Shown here piece after piece: positions 8,935 through 19,800 of a stretch of 64,000 bases of DNA (positions are counted from its first letter, which is position 1; every line of letters starts with the position of its first letter). This stretch comes from Methylocystis sp. KS32. Its GTDB lineage: Bacteria; Pseudomonadota; Alphaproteobacteria; Rhizobiales; Beijerinckiaceae. Position numbers and translations under genes: made by a program. The stretch spans positions 1,054,001 to 1,118,000 of the forward strand of contig PHSQ01000001.1 in NCBI GenBank assembly GCA_002862095.1, written 5' to 3'. The notes under the pieces are model-generated. The model worked only from the letters and a program-made list of their open reading frames with translations. It searched no databases and had not been told where the DNA came from.

Positions 8935-11073
8935 TTAATCGAAAGAGCGGACCCTGACCGAAAGGGCGGTGCTTCGATCGGCCTCGAAGCCGACCAAAAT
9001 CTCGAATTCTCCCGCTTCGCAGCACGTCTCCAGCGCCTTGTCCAAGAACTCGAAGCTTTCCTTGCCGAGGCGAAATCCAATGGTTTTCGTCTCGCCAGGC
9101 GCGAGTTCGGCCTTGGCCCAGTCCTTTAACTCCATTCCCGCGCGCGCCACGCTCGCCACGACGTCGTGGACGAACAGGAATATGGTTTCATGGGCCGGGA
9201 TGCTTCCCGTATTTTTAGCGTCCACCTCCACCATAATCTCGATCTCGTTCGTGACGCTGAACTCTTGCGGGCTTACGCGTAAATTCGCCAGTTCGACCTT
9301 GGCGTAGGAAAGCCCATGTCCGAAGGGGAACAGCGGCTCCGGCGAGAGGTCGATATATTTGCTCGTGAATGGATCGGCGGCTTTGAAGGGTCTCCCCAAC
9401 GAGCGCACAGCATGAAAAATAGGTATTTGACCTGTCTCACGAGGCCAGGTTACGGGGAGTCTGCCCGTGGGGTTAAAGCCTCCGGTCAGAACCTCGGCGA
9501 TAGCCGCGCCGGCCTGGTCTCCCAAGAACCAGGTCGCCACCATCGCTTGCGCCTTTTCCGCGAGCCAGCTCACCATCAAGGGCCGGCCAGAGGACAAAAC
9601 GGCGACGGTCGGAACTCCGGTTGCAAGAACTTGTTCGGCGAACTGGCGCTGGACGCCGGGGAGAGCCGGATTGGCGCGGCTCGAGGCCTCTCCGCTCATG
9701 TTGGCGGCCTCGCCAATGCAGAGCGCCACGGCGCCGGATTTGGCGCATAGCGCAATCGCCTCTTCGAAGCCGCTTCGGTCGTCGTCGTCAACGCCGCAGC
9801 CGGGATGAAAAACGATCTCGGTTTCCGGCAGCGCCCGTTTCAGACCCTCCAGAATCGCGACGCAATTCTCCGGCGCGCCGGCGGCGGACCAGGGGCCGAG
9901 CATTTCGCCGCGCGCATTGGCCAGTGGACCCACGACCGCGAGCCGCCGCAGGCCCCGCGAAAGCGGTAGGACGCCATTATTGGTCAGGAGCGTAACCGCG
10001 CGCCTCGCCACGTCGCGCGCAAGCTCCTCGATCTCCCGCCGCGAAATATCGTTTGGCGCGAGACGTCGGTAGGGATCGTCGAAGAGCCCGAGGTCTTGCT
10101 TGAATCCGAGCACGCGCCGCACGGAGCGATTAATGTCTTCCAAAGCGACCAGGCCGCGCGCTAGCGCCTCTTTGAGGCCGTTGACATAGGCGCCGCTCAC
10201 CATGTCCACATCGACGCCAGCCGCGAGGGCCAGCGCGGCCGCCTCGACGAGGTCGCCGGCGACGCCATGCTGCACGAGTTCGGAGATCGCGGTGTAGTCG
10301 CTGACGAACAGGCCGGCGAAGCCGAGCTTTTCCCGCAGATAGCCGGTCAGCAATTCCCGGTGCATGGTCATGGGAACGCCATTCACGCTATTGAAGGCGG
10401 GCATTATCGCGGCGCAGCCAGATGCGACAGCGGCTTGAAAAGGCGGCAGATAAACTTCGCGCAGGGTTCTTTCCGACACGTCCACCGGCGCATATTCGCG
10501 CCCGGCCAATGTGGCGCCTCCCGCGCAAAAATGTTTCGCCGTGGCGGCGACAGCATTGCGATCGGAAAGCCGCGCGCCCTGAAATCCGCGCACTTTCGCC
10601 TTCGCGAAGACGGCCGCCACAAGGGGGTCCTCCCCCGGCCCTTCCGCGATCCGACCCCAGCGAGGGTCTCGCGCGACGTCGAGCATCGGGGCGAAAGTCA
10701 GATCGAGTCCATCCGCGGCCGCCTCCATCGCAGCGGCGCGCGCGGATCGTTCCCACAACGCGGGATCGAACAAACCGGCCTCCGCGAGCGGAATGGGGAA
10801 TATGGTTTTGTGTCCGTGCAGCACGTCGAAGCCGAAAAATAGCGGAATTCCGAGACGAGTCTCTTCCACCGCGAGCCGCTGCGCCGCGCCGATGTTTTCC
10901 CTCCCCCAAAGGTTGAGGACGCCGCCGATCCGGCCGCCACGAATATTCTCGTCGATGTCGCCATTGCCGATCGGGCCGGTGACAGCCTGCCCCGCCGTGA
11001 CCAAATTGAGCTGGCCGATTTTCTCGTCGAGCGTCATCTCTTCGAGAAGTTGATCTATGGTTCGCGTCGCCAT
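8935..11073 (-). CDS. bglX: glycoside hydrolase family 3 beta-glucosidase
   Basis: MTLDEKIGQLN, LFFGFDVLHGHKTIFPIPLAEA, GLFVSDYTAISEL, fibronectin III-like C-terminus. Confidence 0.93.
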   Translation of the reverse strand: MATRTIDQLLEEMTLDEKIGQLNLVTAGQAVTGPIGNGDIDENIRGGRIGGVLNLWGRENIGAAQRLAVEETRLGIPLFFGFDVLHGHKTIFPIPLAEAGLFDPALWERSARAAAMEAAADGLDLTFAPMLDVARDPRWGRIAEGPGEDPLVAAVFAKAKVRGFQGARLSDRNAVAATAKHFCAGGATLAGREYAPVDVSERTLREVYLPPFQAAVASGCAAIMPAFNSVNGVPMTMHRELLTGYLREKLGFAGLFVSDYTAISELVQHGVAGDLVEAAALALAAGVDVDMVSGAYVNGLKEALARGLVALEDINRSVRRVLGFKQDLGLFDDPYRRLAPNDISRREIEELARDVARRAVTLLTNNGVLPLSRGLRRLAVVGPLANARGEMLGPWSAAGAPENCVAILEGLKRALPETEIVFHPGCGVDDDDRSGFEEAIALCAKSGAVALCIGEAANMSGEASSRANPALPGVQRQFAEQVLATGVPTVAVLSSGRPLMVSWLAEKAQAMVATWFLGDQAGAAIAEVLTGGFNPTGRLPVTWPRETGQIPIFHAVRSLGRPFKAADPFTSKYIDLSPEPLFPFGHGLSYAKVELANLRVSPQEFSVTNEIEIMVEVDAKNTGSIPAHETIFLFVHDVVASVARAGMELKDWAKAELAPGETKTIGFRLGKESFEFLDKALETCCEAGEFEILVGFEADRSTALSVRVRSFD

Positions 11074-11335
11074 GCCGTCACTATGCTCGCCTTGCCCGCC
11101 GGCGCCGATAAAAGCTGTCGTCCTCGCCAACGCGACAGCGGCCCTATGCTGGAACCGAAATAGAAACGCCAGCCGCCGACGGCGAGGATTACTAAAAAAA
11201 ATTTACAGCAAGAGGGCGAATAAATTATTGTCGGCGGGCCTATGTCAAGAGCATCATGAAGCAACCTCCCGCGCGCCGCATGGCGCGACCATTCGCAAGT
11301 CTCATTCTGGCGCAAGCCGCGAAGGGCGAGAAAAA

Positions 11336-13069
11336 ATGAAGCTGCGCAAGCTCTCTCTCTTTGTGGAAGTTAAAGTCATGCTGCGCGTATTGCGCGGATC
11401 TTCCCAACGCTCCTTCCTGCTCTCGTTGGATGCCGCGCTTTTTCTTGTCATCGGCGCCACCGCCTATGCCCAAATCAGATTAAACGCCTGGAACAAACCA
11501 TTTTACGACTCGTTGTCGGCCCGCGACCTGGAAGGGTTTGTCGCTCAGCTGGAGGTTTTCGCGGTTTTGGCCTCGGTTCTGTTGATTCTAAACGTCGGTC
11601 AGACCTGGCTCAATCAAATGATGCGGATGAAGCTGAGAGAGGCCTTGACCCGCGATCTGTTCGAACAGTGGCTGGCGCCGAAGCGGGCTTTCATGATCGC
11701 GGGAGCGGGCGATATCGGGGTCAATCCCGACCAGCGTATTCATGAAGACGCGCTCCACCTGTCCGATCTGACGACCGATCTCGGCGTGGGACTCCTTCAG
11801 GCGATCTTGCTCCTCGGCAGCTTCGTCGGGGTTTTGTGGTTCTTGTCCGCAGGAGTGGTTTTTCGTTTGGATGGCGGCAGCTTTGTCATTCCCGGATATA
11901 TGGTCTGGTGCGCCCTCTTCTACGCGGGCCTAGCATCCCTCGCCAGTTGGCGGGTTGGCCACCCGCTGATGCAACTCGATGCGGAACATTATGCGCGCGA
12001 GTCCGATCTGCGCTTCGCGCTCGTCCACGTCAACGAAAACGCGGAAGGCATTGCGGTCTATCGTGGCGAGGCGGAGGAGAAAGCGCGCCTCGACCTCGAA
12101 CTTGACCGCGTATTGGCGATCCTTCGCCGTCTCGTGAGCGCAATCACAAATCTTACATGGATTACCGCGGGTTATGGTTGGTTCACCATCGTCGCGCCCA
12201 TCGTCGTCGCCGCCCCCGCTTATTTTAGCGGTGGGCTGACGTTCGGCGGCCTATTGATGAGCGTGGGGGCCTTCACCCAGGTGCAACAATCATTGAGATG
12301 GTTCATCGACAACGCTGGCGTGATCGCCGACTGGCGCGCGACCCTGCATCGCGTCATCGGTTTCAGGCAGGCGCTGCTGGAAATGGACCACGTCGGGGAG
12401 GAGAAGAGCAGGATAGTCCTCGCCGAAAATGGAGATCGGTTCATTATTGATCGTCTTTGCATCCTTTTGCCGCCCGGATGCAGCGCGCTGGACGAAGATC
12501 ACCTCGAGATCGACCCGGGGGAACATGTCTTGATCGTCGGGGCGCCGGGTTCCGGAAAGACATGTCTGTTCCGCGCGATCGCCGGATTATGGCCATGGGG
12601 CAAGGGGTCCATCAAAACGCCTCGCGGCGGCATGATGTTCATGCCCAAACGATCGTTCATTCCAGACGGTTCCTTGCGCGAGGTTCTGGCCTATCCGGCC
12701 CCGCCGGAAAACTTCACCGAGCAGCAATATGTCGCGGCGCTCGCGCGCATGGGATTTACTCAGCTCTCGCCAATGCTGGACCGGCGGACCCGCTGGGACC
12801 GGAATTTGACCGAACGCGAGCAACAGGGCGTCGCATTCGCGCGGCTTCTCCTGCATAAGCCGTGCGCCGTGGTGGTGGATGCAGCCGTTGGCGCGCTGCC
12901 GGCGGATATGAGGAAAACCCTTTTCGAGATTCTCGCCAAGGAACTCGAAAGCACTTCGCTGCTGTGCATCGACGGCCCTCAGGCGGAGCCATCGCTCTTC
13001 GATCGCGTTATTCATCTGAGCCTCGATCGCGAGGGAGAGCGGGGGAAGGAAGAGGCGGCCGCGACCTGA
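11336..13069 (+). CDS. SbmA/BacA/YddA-like ABC transporter (fused TMD-NBD) with degenerate NBD motifs
   Basis: NAWNKPFYDSLSARDLEGFVAQL membrane domain, Walker A GAPGSGKTCLFRAIAGLWPWG; signature and Walker B divergent. Confidence 0.85.
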   Translation: MKLRKLSLFVEVKVMLRVLRGSSQRSFLLSLDAALFLVIGATAYAQIRLNAWNKPFYDSLSARDLEGFVAQLEVFAVLASVLLILNVGQTWLNQMMRMKLREALTRDLFEQWLAPKRAFMIAGAGDIGVNPDQRIHEDALHLSDLTTDLGVGLLQAILLLGSFVGVLWFLSAGVVFRLDGGSFVIPGYMVWCALFYAGLASLASWRVGHPLMQLDAEHYARESDLRFALVHVNENAEGIAVYRGEAEEKARLDLELDRVLAILRRLVSAITNLTWITAGYGWFTIVAPIVVAAPAYFSGGLTFGGLLMSVGAFTQVQQSLRWFIDNAGVIADWRATLHRVIGFRQALLEMDHVGEEKSRIVLAENGDRFIIDRLCILLPPGCSALDEDHLEIDPGEHVLIVGAPGSGKTCLFRAIAGLWPWGKGSIKTPRGGMMFMPKRSFIPDGSLREVLAYPAPPENFTEQQYVAALARMGFTQLSPMLDRRTRWDRNLTEREQQGVAFARLLLHKPCAVVVDAAVGALPADMRKTLFEILAKELESTSLLCIDGPQAEPSLFDRVIHLSLDREGERGKEEAAAT

Positions 13070-13090
13070 GTGGATGGAGCGAGACCCGAC

Positions 13091-14380
13091 ATGACTTCCA
13101 GGCGAAGGACGCTTTTGTCCAACACGGCGCTGATAGATTTGGCGCAAAAGGCGAGTTTTCTCTACTTCTGGGACGGCGCTCACTCTTCATATGGTCTTTC
13201 TCGCGACCGCATCGGCGTCGTGAAAGACCCGACCGACGACGCGACAGCCATCGGCGCGTCTGGTTTCGGTTTCATGGCCATTGTCGTGGCCGTGGCGAGA
13301 GGCTGGGTGAAGCGCGAGGCGGCGGTTGAGCGACTGACGCTCATGCTTGACGGTCTTGAGCGCGCGACCAGTTACCACGGCGTTTTCGCTCATTTCGTCG
13401 ATGGACGAAGCGGCGCCACCGTTCCCTTCAGCCGCAAGGACGACGGCGGCGACCTCGTCGAGACCTCATTGTTGTGTCAGGGACTGCTATGCGCAAGGAG
13501 GTATTTCGATAAGCTCGCGCCCGCGGAAAAAAAATTGAGGGAGCGCATCACCAACCTCTGGGGGGAAGTCGAATGGAGTTGGCATTTGCGGGAAGGAGCC
13601 CGCGCTCTCACCTGGCATTGGAGTCCCAACAACGGGTTCAGCCTCGGGCACGAAATCAGGGGTTGGAACGAATGTCTGCTGACCTATGTGCTGGCGGCCG
13701 GCGCGCCCCGATTTTATGTTGATCCCATTTGCTACCACGAGGGATGGGTCCAGAGCCGGAGTTTCTCGAATGGGCTTGATTATTACGGCGTCGAGCTTCC
13801 GCTCGGTCCTCCCTTTGGCGGTCCTCTCTTCTTTAGTCACTATTCCTTTTGCGGGCTGGACCCGCGCGGCCTTGGCGACAAATATGCGGATTACTGGCGT
13901 CAGAACACGGCGCATGTGCGGATACAACTCGAACATTGCCGGCGTAATCCCGGCGGTCATAAAGGATATGGGCCGGATTGCTGGGGTCTGACCTCGAGCG
14001 ACGATCCGGGAGGGTATCGGGAACATTCGGCCGGGGAAGACAATGGAGTCATCGCGCCCACCGCCGCATTGTCGAGTTTTCCTTATGCGCCGGAAGCGGC
14101 GCTCGCCGCGCTGCGGAGCTTCCATGATCGGATGGGAGACAGGCTTTGGGGCCGGTTCGGATTCGTCGACGCTTTTCAGGAAAGTTCCGCCTGGGTATCG
14201 GAAGTCTACATCGGCATCGATCAGGGGCCAATCGTCGCGATGATGGAGAATTACCGCTCGGGCCTGATTTGGAGTCTCTTCATGGGCGATCCCGACGTGC
14301 AGCGCGGCTTGCGGAGACTGGGTTTCGAGAGCCCCCATTTGCGACGAGATGGGGTCTCACAAATGGAGAGCGTTGGATGA
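13091..14380 (+). CDS. glycoamylase-like domain protein (PF10091 type)
   Basis: ASFLYFWDGAHSSYGLSRDR...ASGFGFMAIVVAVARGWV...GWNECLLTYVLAAGAP...DQGPIVAMMENYRSGLIWSLFM. Confidence 0.88.
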   Translation: MTSRRRTLLSNTALIDLAQKASFLYFWDGAHSSYGLSRDRIGVVKDPTDDATAIGASGFGFMAIVVAVARGWVKREAAVERLTLMLDGLERATSYHGVFAHFVDGRSGATVPFSRKDDGGDLVETSLLCQGLLCARRYFDKLAPAEKKLRERITNLWGEVEWSWHLREGARALTWHWSPNNGFSLGHEIRGWNECLLTYVLAAGAPRFYVDPICYHEGWVQSRSFSNGLDYYGVELPLGPPFGGPLFFSHYSFCGLDPRGLGDKYADYWRQNTAHVRIQLEHCRRNPGGHKGYGPDCWGLTSSDDPGGYREHSAGEDNGVIAPTAALSSFPYAPEAALAALRSFHDRMGDRLWGRFGFVDAFQESSAWVSEVYIGIDQGPIVAMMENYRSGLIWSLFMGDPDVQRGLRRLGFESPHLRRDGVSQMESVG

Positions 14381-15873
14381 GCGAGAATCTGGACGCCTTG
14401 CAAGGCTGGATGGATCGGCAATACCGCTTCTCGGCCGAGGCGATGTTACGCGCCGTCTCCGCGACGGGGCTTGTGAAGGAGCGGTCGCAACTGGGGCAGA
14501 CGATCAGGCCAGCGCGAGGCTCGGTGTTGGCCTCGCCCGGAACCGCGTCTTACGATCCCAATCCCGACTATTTTTTTCATTGGCTGCGGGATTCGGCGAT
14601 TGTCATCGACGCTCTGCGAACGTTGATCGAAGAGAATATCCTTGGGCAGGACGCTCTGCAATATCTCGACGATTTCGTCGAATTCAGCCTTGGGCTCTGT
14701 CGCCTGAATGGCCCGGAGTTTCTGGCTCACGGCGACTTTCGCGCCAAGGCGGCGCCGGGCGGGCTGAAGATTCTTCGTTCGAACGAAGAACTCGCTCAAA
14801 TCACCGGCGACCGCGCGCTCGGAGAGGTGCGCTATAATCCCGATGGGACGCTCGATCTGATAAAATGGTCGAGACCGCAGAACGATGGTCCGGCTTTGCG
14901 GGCGCTGACGACGATGCGCTTCGAAGGAATACCTGCTTTTCGTGAGCCGCGCCGCGAAGATCGGGTGCGGGCGCTGCTTGAATACGATCTGGAATATACT
15001 CTGGCCCATTGGCGCGAACCCTGTTTCGATCTTTGGGAGGAGGTTTCGGGGAACCACTACTATACCCGCCTTGTGCAATATGCGGCGCTTTCGGATGGCG
15101 CCGATTGGCTTGCAAAGAGAGGCGATGCGGCGCGCGCGCAAAAATGCCGGACAACCGCGCAAGAATTGCTCAAATTTCTCGACGGCCATTTCGATCCGGT
15201 CGAAGGCGTTTACCTCAGTCGCCTCCCCGACGCCGCGTCGCGCCCGTCAGACGCGCCCGCGCGTCGTCTCGACATCGCGACGCCGCTCGCGGTGGTCCAT
15301 TCCCATCGCGGTGAGGGAGCGCATAGCGTCGCCGACCCCAAGGCGCTCGCGACGCTCGCGCGCATAGAGGAGATGTTCGAGCGCGAGTATCGCATCAATC
15401 GCGATCGTCCGGCGGGCCACGCGCCAGCGCTGGGGCGATATTCGGGGGATGTGTATTACAGCGGCGGCGCCTATTATTTCTCGACACTCGGCGCGGCGGA
15501 GTTTTATTTTCGTTTCGCCGAGGCGATAGCGAACGGCGCCCCTGTTCCTGTCACAAAGGAAAATCGCGCTCTGCTTTCCGCGATGCTGCGCGAGTCGGCG
15601 GACGCGCTCGCTGTGGATTTTATCGCTGACGAACGGCGGGCAAGGCTCTTCAAGGCAATGTTGGATCGCGGCGACGCCTTTATGGCGACGGTGTGCAAAT
15701 TTACTCCTGCGAGCGGCGAATTGGCGGAGCAATTCAGTCAGGAGGACGGAACCCAGACCTCCGCGAGGAATTTGGCGTGGAGCTATGCCTGCTTCATCAC
15801 GGCTTGCGCAAGCCGAATAGCCGCATGTCGACAGGCTCGGATGATGTCCCGAATTGAAAAAGCGAAGCCATGA
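14377..15873 (+). CDS. glycoside hydrolase family 15 glucoamylase
   Basis: PNPDYFFHWLRDSAIVIDAL, DLWEEVSGNHYYTRL, ATVCKFTPASGELAEQFSQEDG; ATGA overlap with preceding gene. Confidence 0.9.
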   Translation: MSENLDALQGWMDRQYRFSAEAMLRAVSATGLVKERSQLGQTIRPARGSVLASPGTASYDPNPDYFFHWLRDSAIVIDALRTLIEENILGQDALQYLDDFVEFSLGLCRLNGPEFLAHGDFRAKAAPGGLKILRSNEELAQITGDRALGEVRYNPDGTLDLIKWSRPQNDGPALRALTTMRFEGIPAFREPRREDRVRALLEYDLEYTLAHWREPCFDLWEEVSGNHYYTRLVQYAALSDGADWLAKRGDAARAQKCRTTAQELLKFLDGHFDPVEGVYLSRLPDAASRPSDAPARRLDIATPLAVVHSHRGEGAHSVADPKALATLARIEEMFEREYRINRDRPAGHAPALGRYSGDVYYSGGAYYFSTLGAAEFYFRFAEAIANGAPVPVTKENRALLSAMLRESADALAVDFIADERRARLFKAMLDRGDAFMATVCKFTPASGELAEQFSQEDGTQTSARNLAWSYACFITACASRIAACRQARMMSRIEKAKP

Positions 15874-16820
15874 TTAATATGGGCGCGGGGCTGGTCGCGG
15901 ACATTGGCGGCACCCATATCCGCTTCGCCTTGGTCGAACCCGACGGCGCCTTGGCGCACCCGTGGCGGCGCAGGGTGCAAGAATACGCCTCGCTGGCGGA
16001 GGCGATCGAGGCTTATCTCTCTCATGCTGGCGCGCCGCCGCCGCGCCGGGCCGCTCTGGCGGTCGCGGCCCCGGTCGTCGGCGACGTGGTGACGATGACC
16101 AATCACCCCTGGTCGTTCTCCATCGAGACGCTTTCCGAAAGATTCGGTTTTGAACGTCTGCGGGTGGTCAACGACTTTGTGGCGAATGCTCTGGCCATAC
16201 CCCGTCTCGCGGAGGAGGATCGAGAGCAGATAGGCTCCGGCTCGCCGGTTCCCGACTGCGACATCGGCGTAATTGGCCCCGGCAGCGGGCTTGGCGTCAG
16301 CGCGTTGATTCACTCGCCGGCCGGACCAACGCCGATTGAAGGCGAAGGCGGACATGTGACCATGTGTCCCGCGGACGAGAGAGAAGGGGTCGTTCTCGAT
16401 ATATTGCGCCGGCGCTATGGTCATGTTTCGGCGGAGCGCGTTCTGTCGGGTCCGGGCCTCGTCAATCTCTATCGAGCCCTGTGCGAGGCCTCAAACGCCC
16501 CGGCGCGCGAATATTCTCCTGAAGAGGTCGCCGATTCTTCGATTCGCGAAACGGACGCTTGCGCTTCCGAAGCGCTGGCGATGTTCTGCGCGATGCTCGG
16601 GACCGTCGCGGGCAATCTCGCTTTGACGCTCGGCGCGCGCGGCGGAGTTTATATAGCGGGCGGCATCGTTCCTAAGCTTGGCGCTTACTTCCCGCGATCT
16701 GGTTTTCGAACGCGCTTCGAGAGCAAGGGCCGGTTCGAGGTATATTTGAAGAATATTCCGACTTACGTGATCACTCATCGGACGGCGGCGTTACTCGGCG
16801 CCGCCTCATTGCTGAACTGA
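15870..16820 (+). CDS. glk: glucokinase
   Basis: LVADIGGTHIRFAL, VNDFVANALAIP, VIGPGSGLGVSAL, EGEGGHVTM, GGVYIAGGIVPKL. Confidence 0.93.
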   Translation: MINMGAGLVADIGGTHIRFALVEPDGALAHPWRRRVQEYASLAEAIEAYLSHAGAPPPRRAALAVAAPVVGDVVTMTNHPWSFSIETLSERFGFERLRVVNDFVANALAIPRLAEEDREQIGSGSPVPDCDIGVIGPGSGLGVSALIHSPAGPTPIEGEGGHVTMCPADEREGVVLDILRRRYGHVSAERVLSGPGLVNLYRALCEASNAPAREYSPEEVADSSIRETDACASEALAMFCAMLGTVAGNLALTLGARGGVYIAGGIVPKLGAYFPRSGFRTRFESKGRFEVYLKNIPTYVITHRTAALLGAASLLN

Positions 16821-16841
16821 GTTGCAATGAGATGGACGACT

Positions 16842-18667
16842 TCAAGACGTGAACGATGCGCGCGCTCGCACCGCGTCCCGTATCGGCGCAAGATCCGCTT
16901 CCGAGAAGGTTTCCTTTTCCAAGAGGCGAACGGCTGTTTCGTCGTGGATGGTCGCGCAGTTCGTGAGAATGTTTGTCGCGCGCTCGAAGGCTTTTTGGAC
17001 GAGCGCTCTTACGGCGGCGTCGATTTGGGCGTTCGTCTGCTCGCTCGCCAATGGCTGCTGCGGGACCATCCCCGGCGCGTCGAGGTAGCGAGGTCGTTCG
17101 GCGGAATAGGTCGCCTGACCGAGTTCGGGCTCCATGCCGAAGCGCGAGACCATGGAGCGAGCCATCTCGGTTGCGCGCTGCAGATCGTCGGCGGCTCCCG
17201 TGGTTGGCTCCTTGAACACCCTCACCTCCGCGGCGCGACCGCCGAGCAATACGGTGATCCGGTCCAGCAACTCGCTGCGCGTCATGAGATAGCGATCTTC
17301 GGTCGGCATTTGCATCGTATAGCCGAGCGCGCCCATGCCTCTTGGGATAATCGAAACCTTTTTGATCGGGTCCATTTTCGGCAAGGCCATGGCGACGATC
17401 GCGTGGCCCATCTCGTGGAAGGCGACGATGCGCCTTTCCTCAGGGTTGATCAGTCTCTTGCGCTTCTCGGGACCCGCGATCACACGCTCGACAGCGGCGG
17501 TGAAATCATCCAGCGAAACGGATTGCGCCTGTCTGCGCGTCGCGAGCATTGCGGCCTCGTTCACGAGATTGGCGAGGTCCGCGCCGGAGAAGCCAGGCGT
17601 GAGAGCGGCGATTTGCCCCGCGTCGGCGTCTGGGCTCAATGTTATCTTTCGTAAATGCACCTTCAGGATGGCGGCGCGGCCGTTTTTGTCCGGTCTGTCG
17701 ACGGAGATTTGGCGATCGAAACGTCCCGCCCTCAACAGCGCCGGATCCAATACTTCGGGACGATTGGTCGCCGCGAGCAGCACGACGCCGATTGTCGGAT
17801 CGAAACCATCGAGTTCGCTGAGAAGCTGATTGAGAGTCTGCTCCTTTTCGTCGCCGCCGCCGGTGAAGCCGGACAGCCCCCGGGCGCGGCCCAGAGCGTC
17901 GAGTTCGTCGATGAAAATAATGCAAGGCGCGCTCGATCGCGCCTGCGCAAACAAATCCCTGACGCGCGCGGCTCCGACGCCAACGAACATTTCGACGAAT
18001 TCGGAGCCGTTGATCGAGAAGAATGGGACGCCCGCTTCTCCCGCGACCGCGCGCGCGAGCAAGGTCTTGCCGGTTCCTGGCGGTCCGACGAGCAGAATAC
18101 CCTTTGGCATCCGCGCGCCGAGACGCATATGAGTGACAGGGTCCTTCAGAAAGGCGACGATTTCCTGCAATTCCTCCTTGGCCTCGTCGACGCCGGCTAC
18201 ATCGGCGAAGCCTGTCTTGGTGTCTTTTTCCGCGAAGACCCTGGCCTTGCTCTGGCCGACGGACATGAGCGAGCCAATCCCGCCTCCAGTCCGGCGGGCG
18301 AAAAGGCTCCAGATAAAAAAGAAAATGGCCGTTGGGACGACCCAGGAAAGAAGGGTTGTGAACCAGCCTTGTTCCGCGACGCCTGAGAACTTCACCTTGG
18401 CGGTTTCGAGCTCCTGAGCGACATTGGGGTCGACACGAACCGAGACCACTTCCTTGCGGCCGTCCTTGAGCGGTTCTTTCAATTTTGCCCGGACATATTG
18501 GTCTGAAATCTCGACTTCGGAGATTTTGTCGTCGACCAGAAGCTTGTAATATTCGCTATAGGGCACGACGTCCGTCTGCTGGGCGCTTGTCCAAAGCTGC
18601 TGCAACAGCAAGGCCCCGAAAACAAAAAACAACACGACGCCCAGATTGGCGTACCAATTCTTTCCCA
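16842..18667 (-). CDS. ftsH: ATP-dependent zinc metalloprotease FtsH
   Basis: [47 protein letters not shown] zinc site. Confidence 0.95.
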
Positions 18668-18840
18668 TCGCGCGGCCCCCTTTGCGATCGAAGATACATT
18701 TCTCGGAGGATTTTAAAAGTGCGACGGGACCTTGTCCGGGAACCTTTGGCCAGAGGCCCTTGATTTGCGTGGCGAGACCATATCGGTAGTGATGGATTGA
18801 CCCGCATCTCGCGGCGCCGGCGCCATAATGGTCGACAGCC

Positions 18841-19797
18841 ATGCCAGCTGAGTTTCGCATCGCGACGTTCAACCTCGAAAATCTCGAATGGGCGCCGACG
18901 CGGGAAGAGGTCTTCGCTCGGCGAAGAGGGGCGCTTGCGCCTATATTATGCGAACTGAATGCGGACGTTCTTTGCTTGCAAGAGATTGGCGCGCGTCGGC
19001 CGGGGGCTCACGCTCCCCGTCGTTTCTTTGCTCTGGACAAGCTGCTTTCGGGCGGTCCTTTCGAAAACTATCACCGCGCAACCAGCACCCGGCCTGGCGG
19101 CGTCTTTCCCGCGGACGTTCATAATCTGGCGATACTCAGTCGTTTTCCTATCATCGAGGAACGGCAAATTCATCATGATTTAGTGCCGAAATGGCGTTGG
19201 CGGCCGCCTCATGAAGAAGGGGTGGAGCCGGCGTCCGTCGAGATCATCTTCGACCGGCCGCTCCTTTACGCCTGTGTTTCCTTGCCGAACGGGTTACTCC
19301 TTCATGTCGTCAATCTTCACCTTCGCGCTCCGAGACCAGCGCCATTGCCTGACGCCGCCGGAACCAGAGCCGTCGCGGAGGGCCAGTTCCTTTCGGCGCA
19401 AAAACGCGAAGGGCAGGCGCTCGAGGCGCGTCTTTTTGTCGAGAACCTGTTCGACCGCGACCCCGATGCGCGCATCGCCATTTGTGGCGATTTCAACGCC
19501 GACGAACACGACGCTCCCACAAGGATTTTGGAAGGGGAGGGAAAAGACGGAGCCCGCCTGCTCGAGGACTTAGGAGAGCGGGTTCCCCCGGGGCGGCGCT
19601 TCAGCGTGATACATGCAGGTAGGCCCAAGCTTATCGATCATCTGCTCGCTTCCCCCGCGCTGGCGCGGAATTTCGCGAGCGCTACAATTTTGAACGAGGG
19701 ATTGCAGGACGAGGTTTTCGCGCCCGAGCCCATAGAGGGGTCGTTGCATGCGCCCCTCGCCGCGTCCTTCCGTCTTGAAAATGGAAACGGGGGGTAA
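18841..19797 (+). CDS. endonuclease/exonuclease/phosphatase family protein
   Basis: FRIATFNLENLEW, ADVLCLQEIG, AICGDFNADE, LIDHLLAS. Confidence 0.88.
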   Translation: MPAEFRIATFNLENLEWAPTREEVFARRRGALAPILCELNADVLCLQEIGARRPGAHAPRRFFALDKLLSGGPFENYHRATSTRPGGVFPADVHNLAILSRFPIIEERQIHHDLVPKWRWRPPHEEGVEPASVEIIFDRPLLYACVSLPNGLLLHVVNLHLRAPRPAPLPDAAGTRAVAEGQFLSAQKREGQALEARLFVENLFDRDPDARIAICGDFNADEHDAPTRILEGEGKDGARLLEDLGERVPPGRRFSVIHAGRPKLIDHLLASPALARNFASATILNEGLQDEVFAPEPIEGSLHAPLAASFRLENGNGG

Positions 19798-19800
19798 TTC

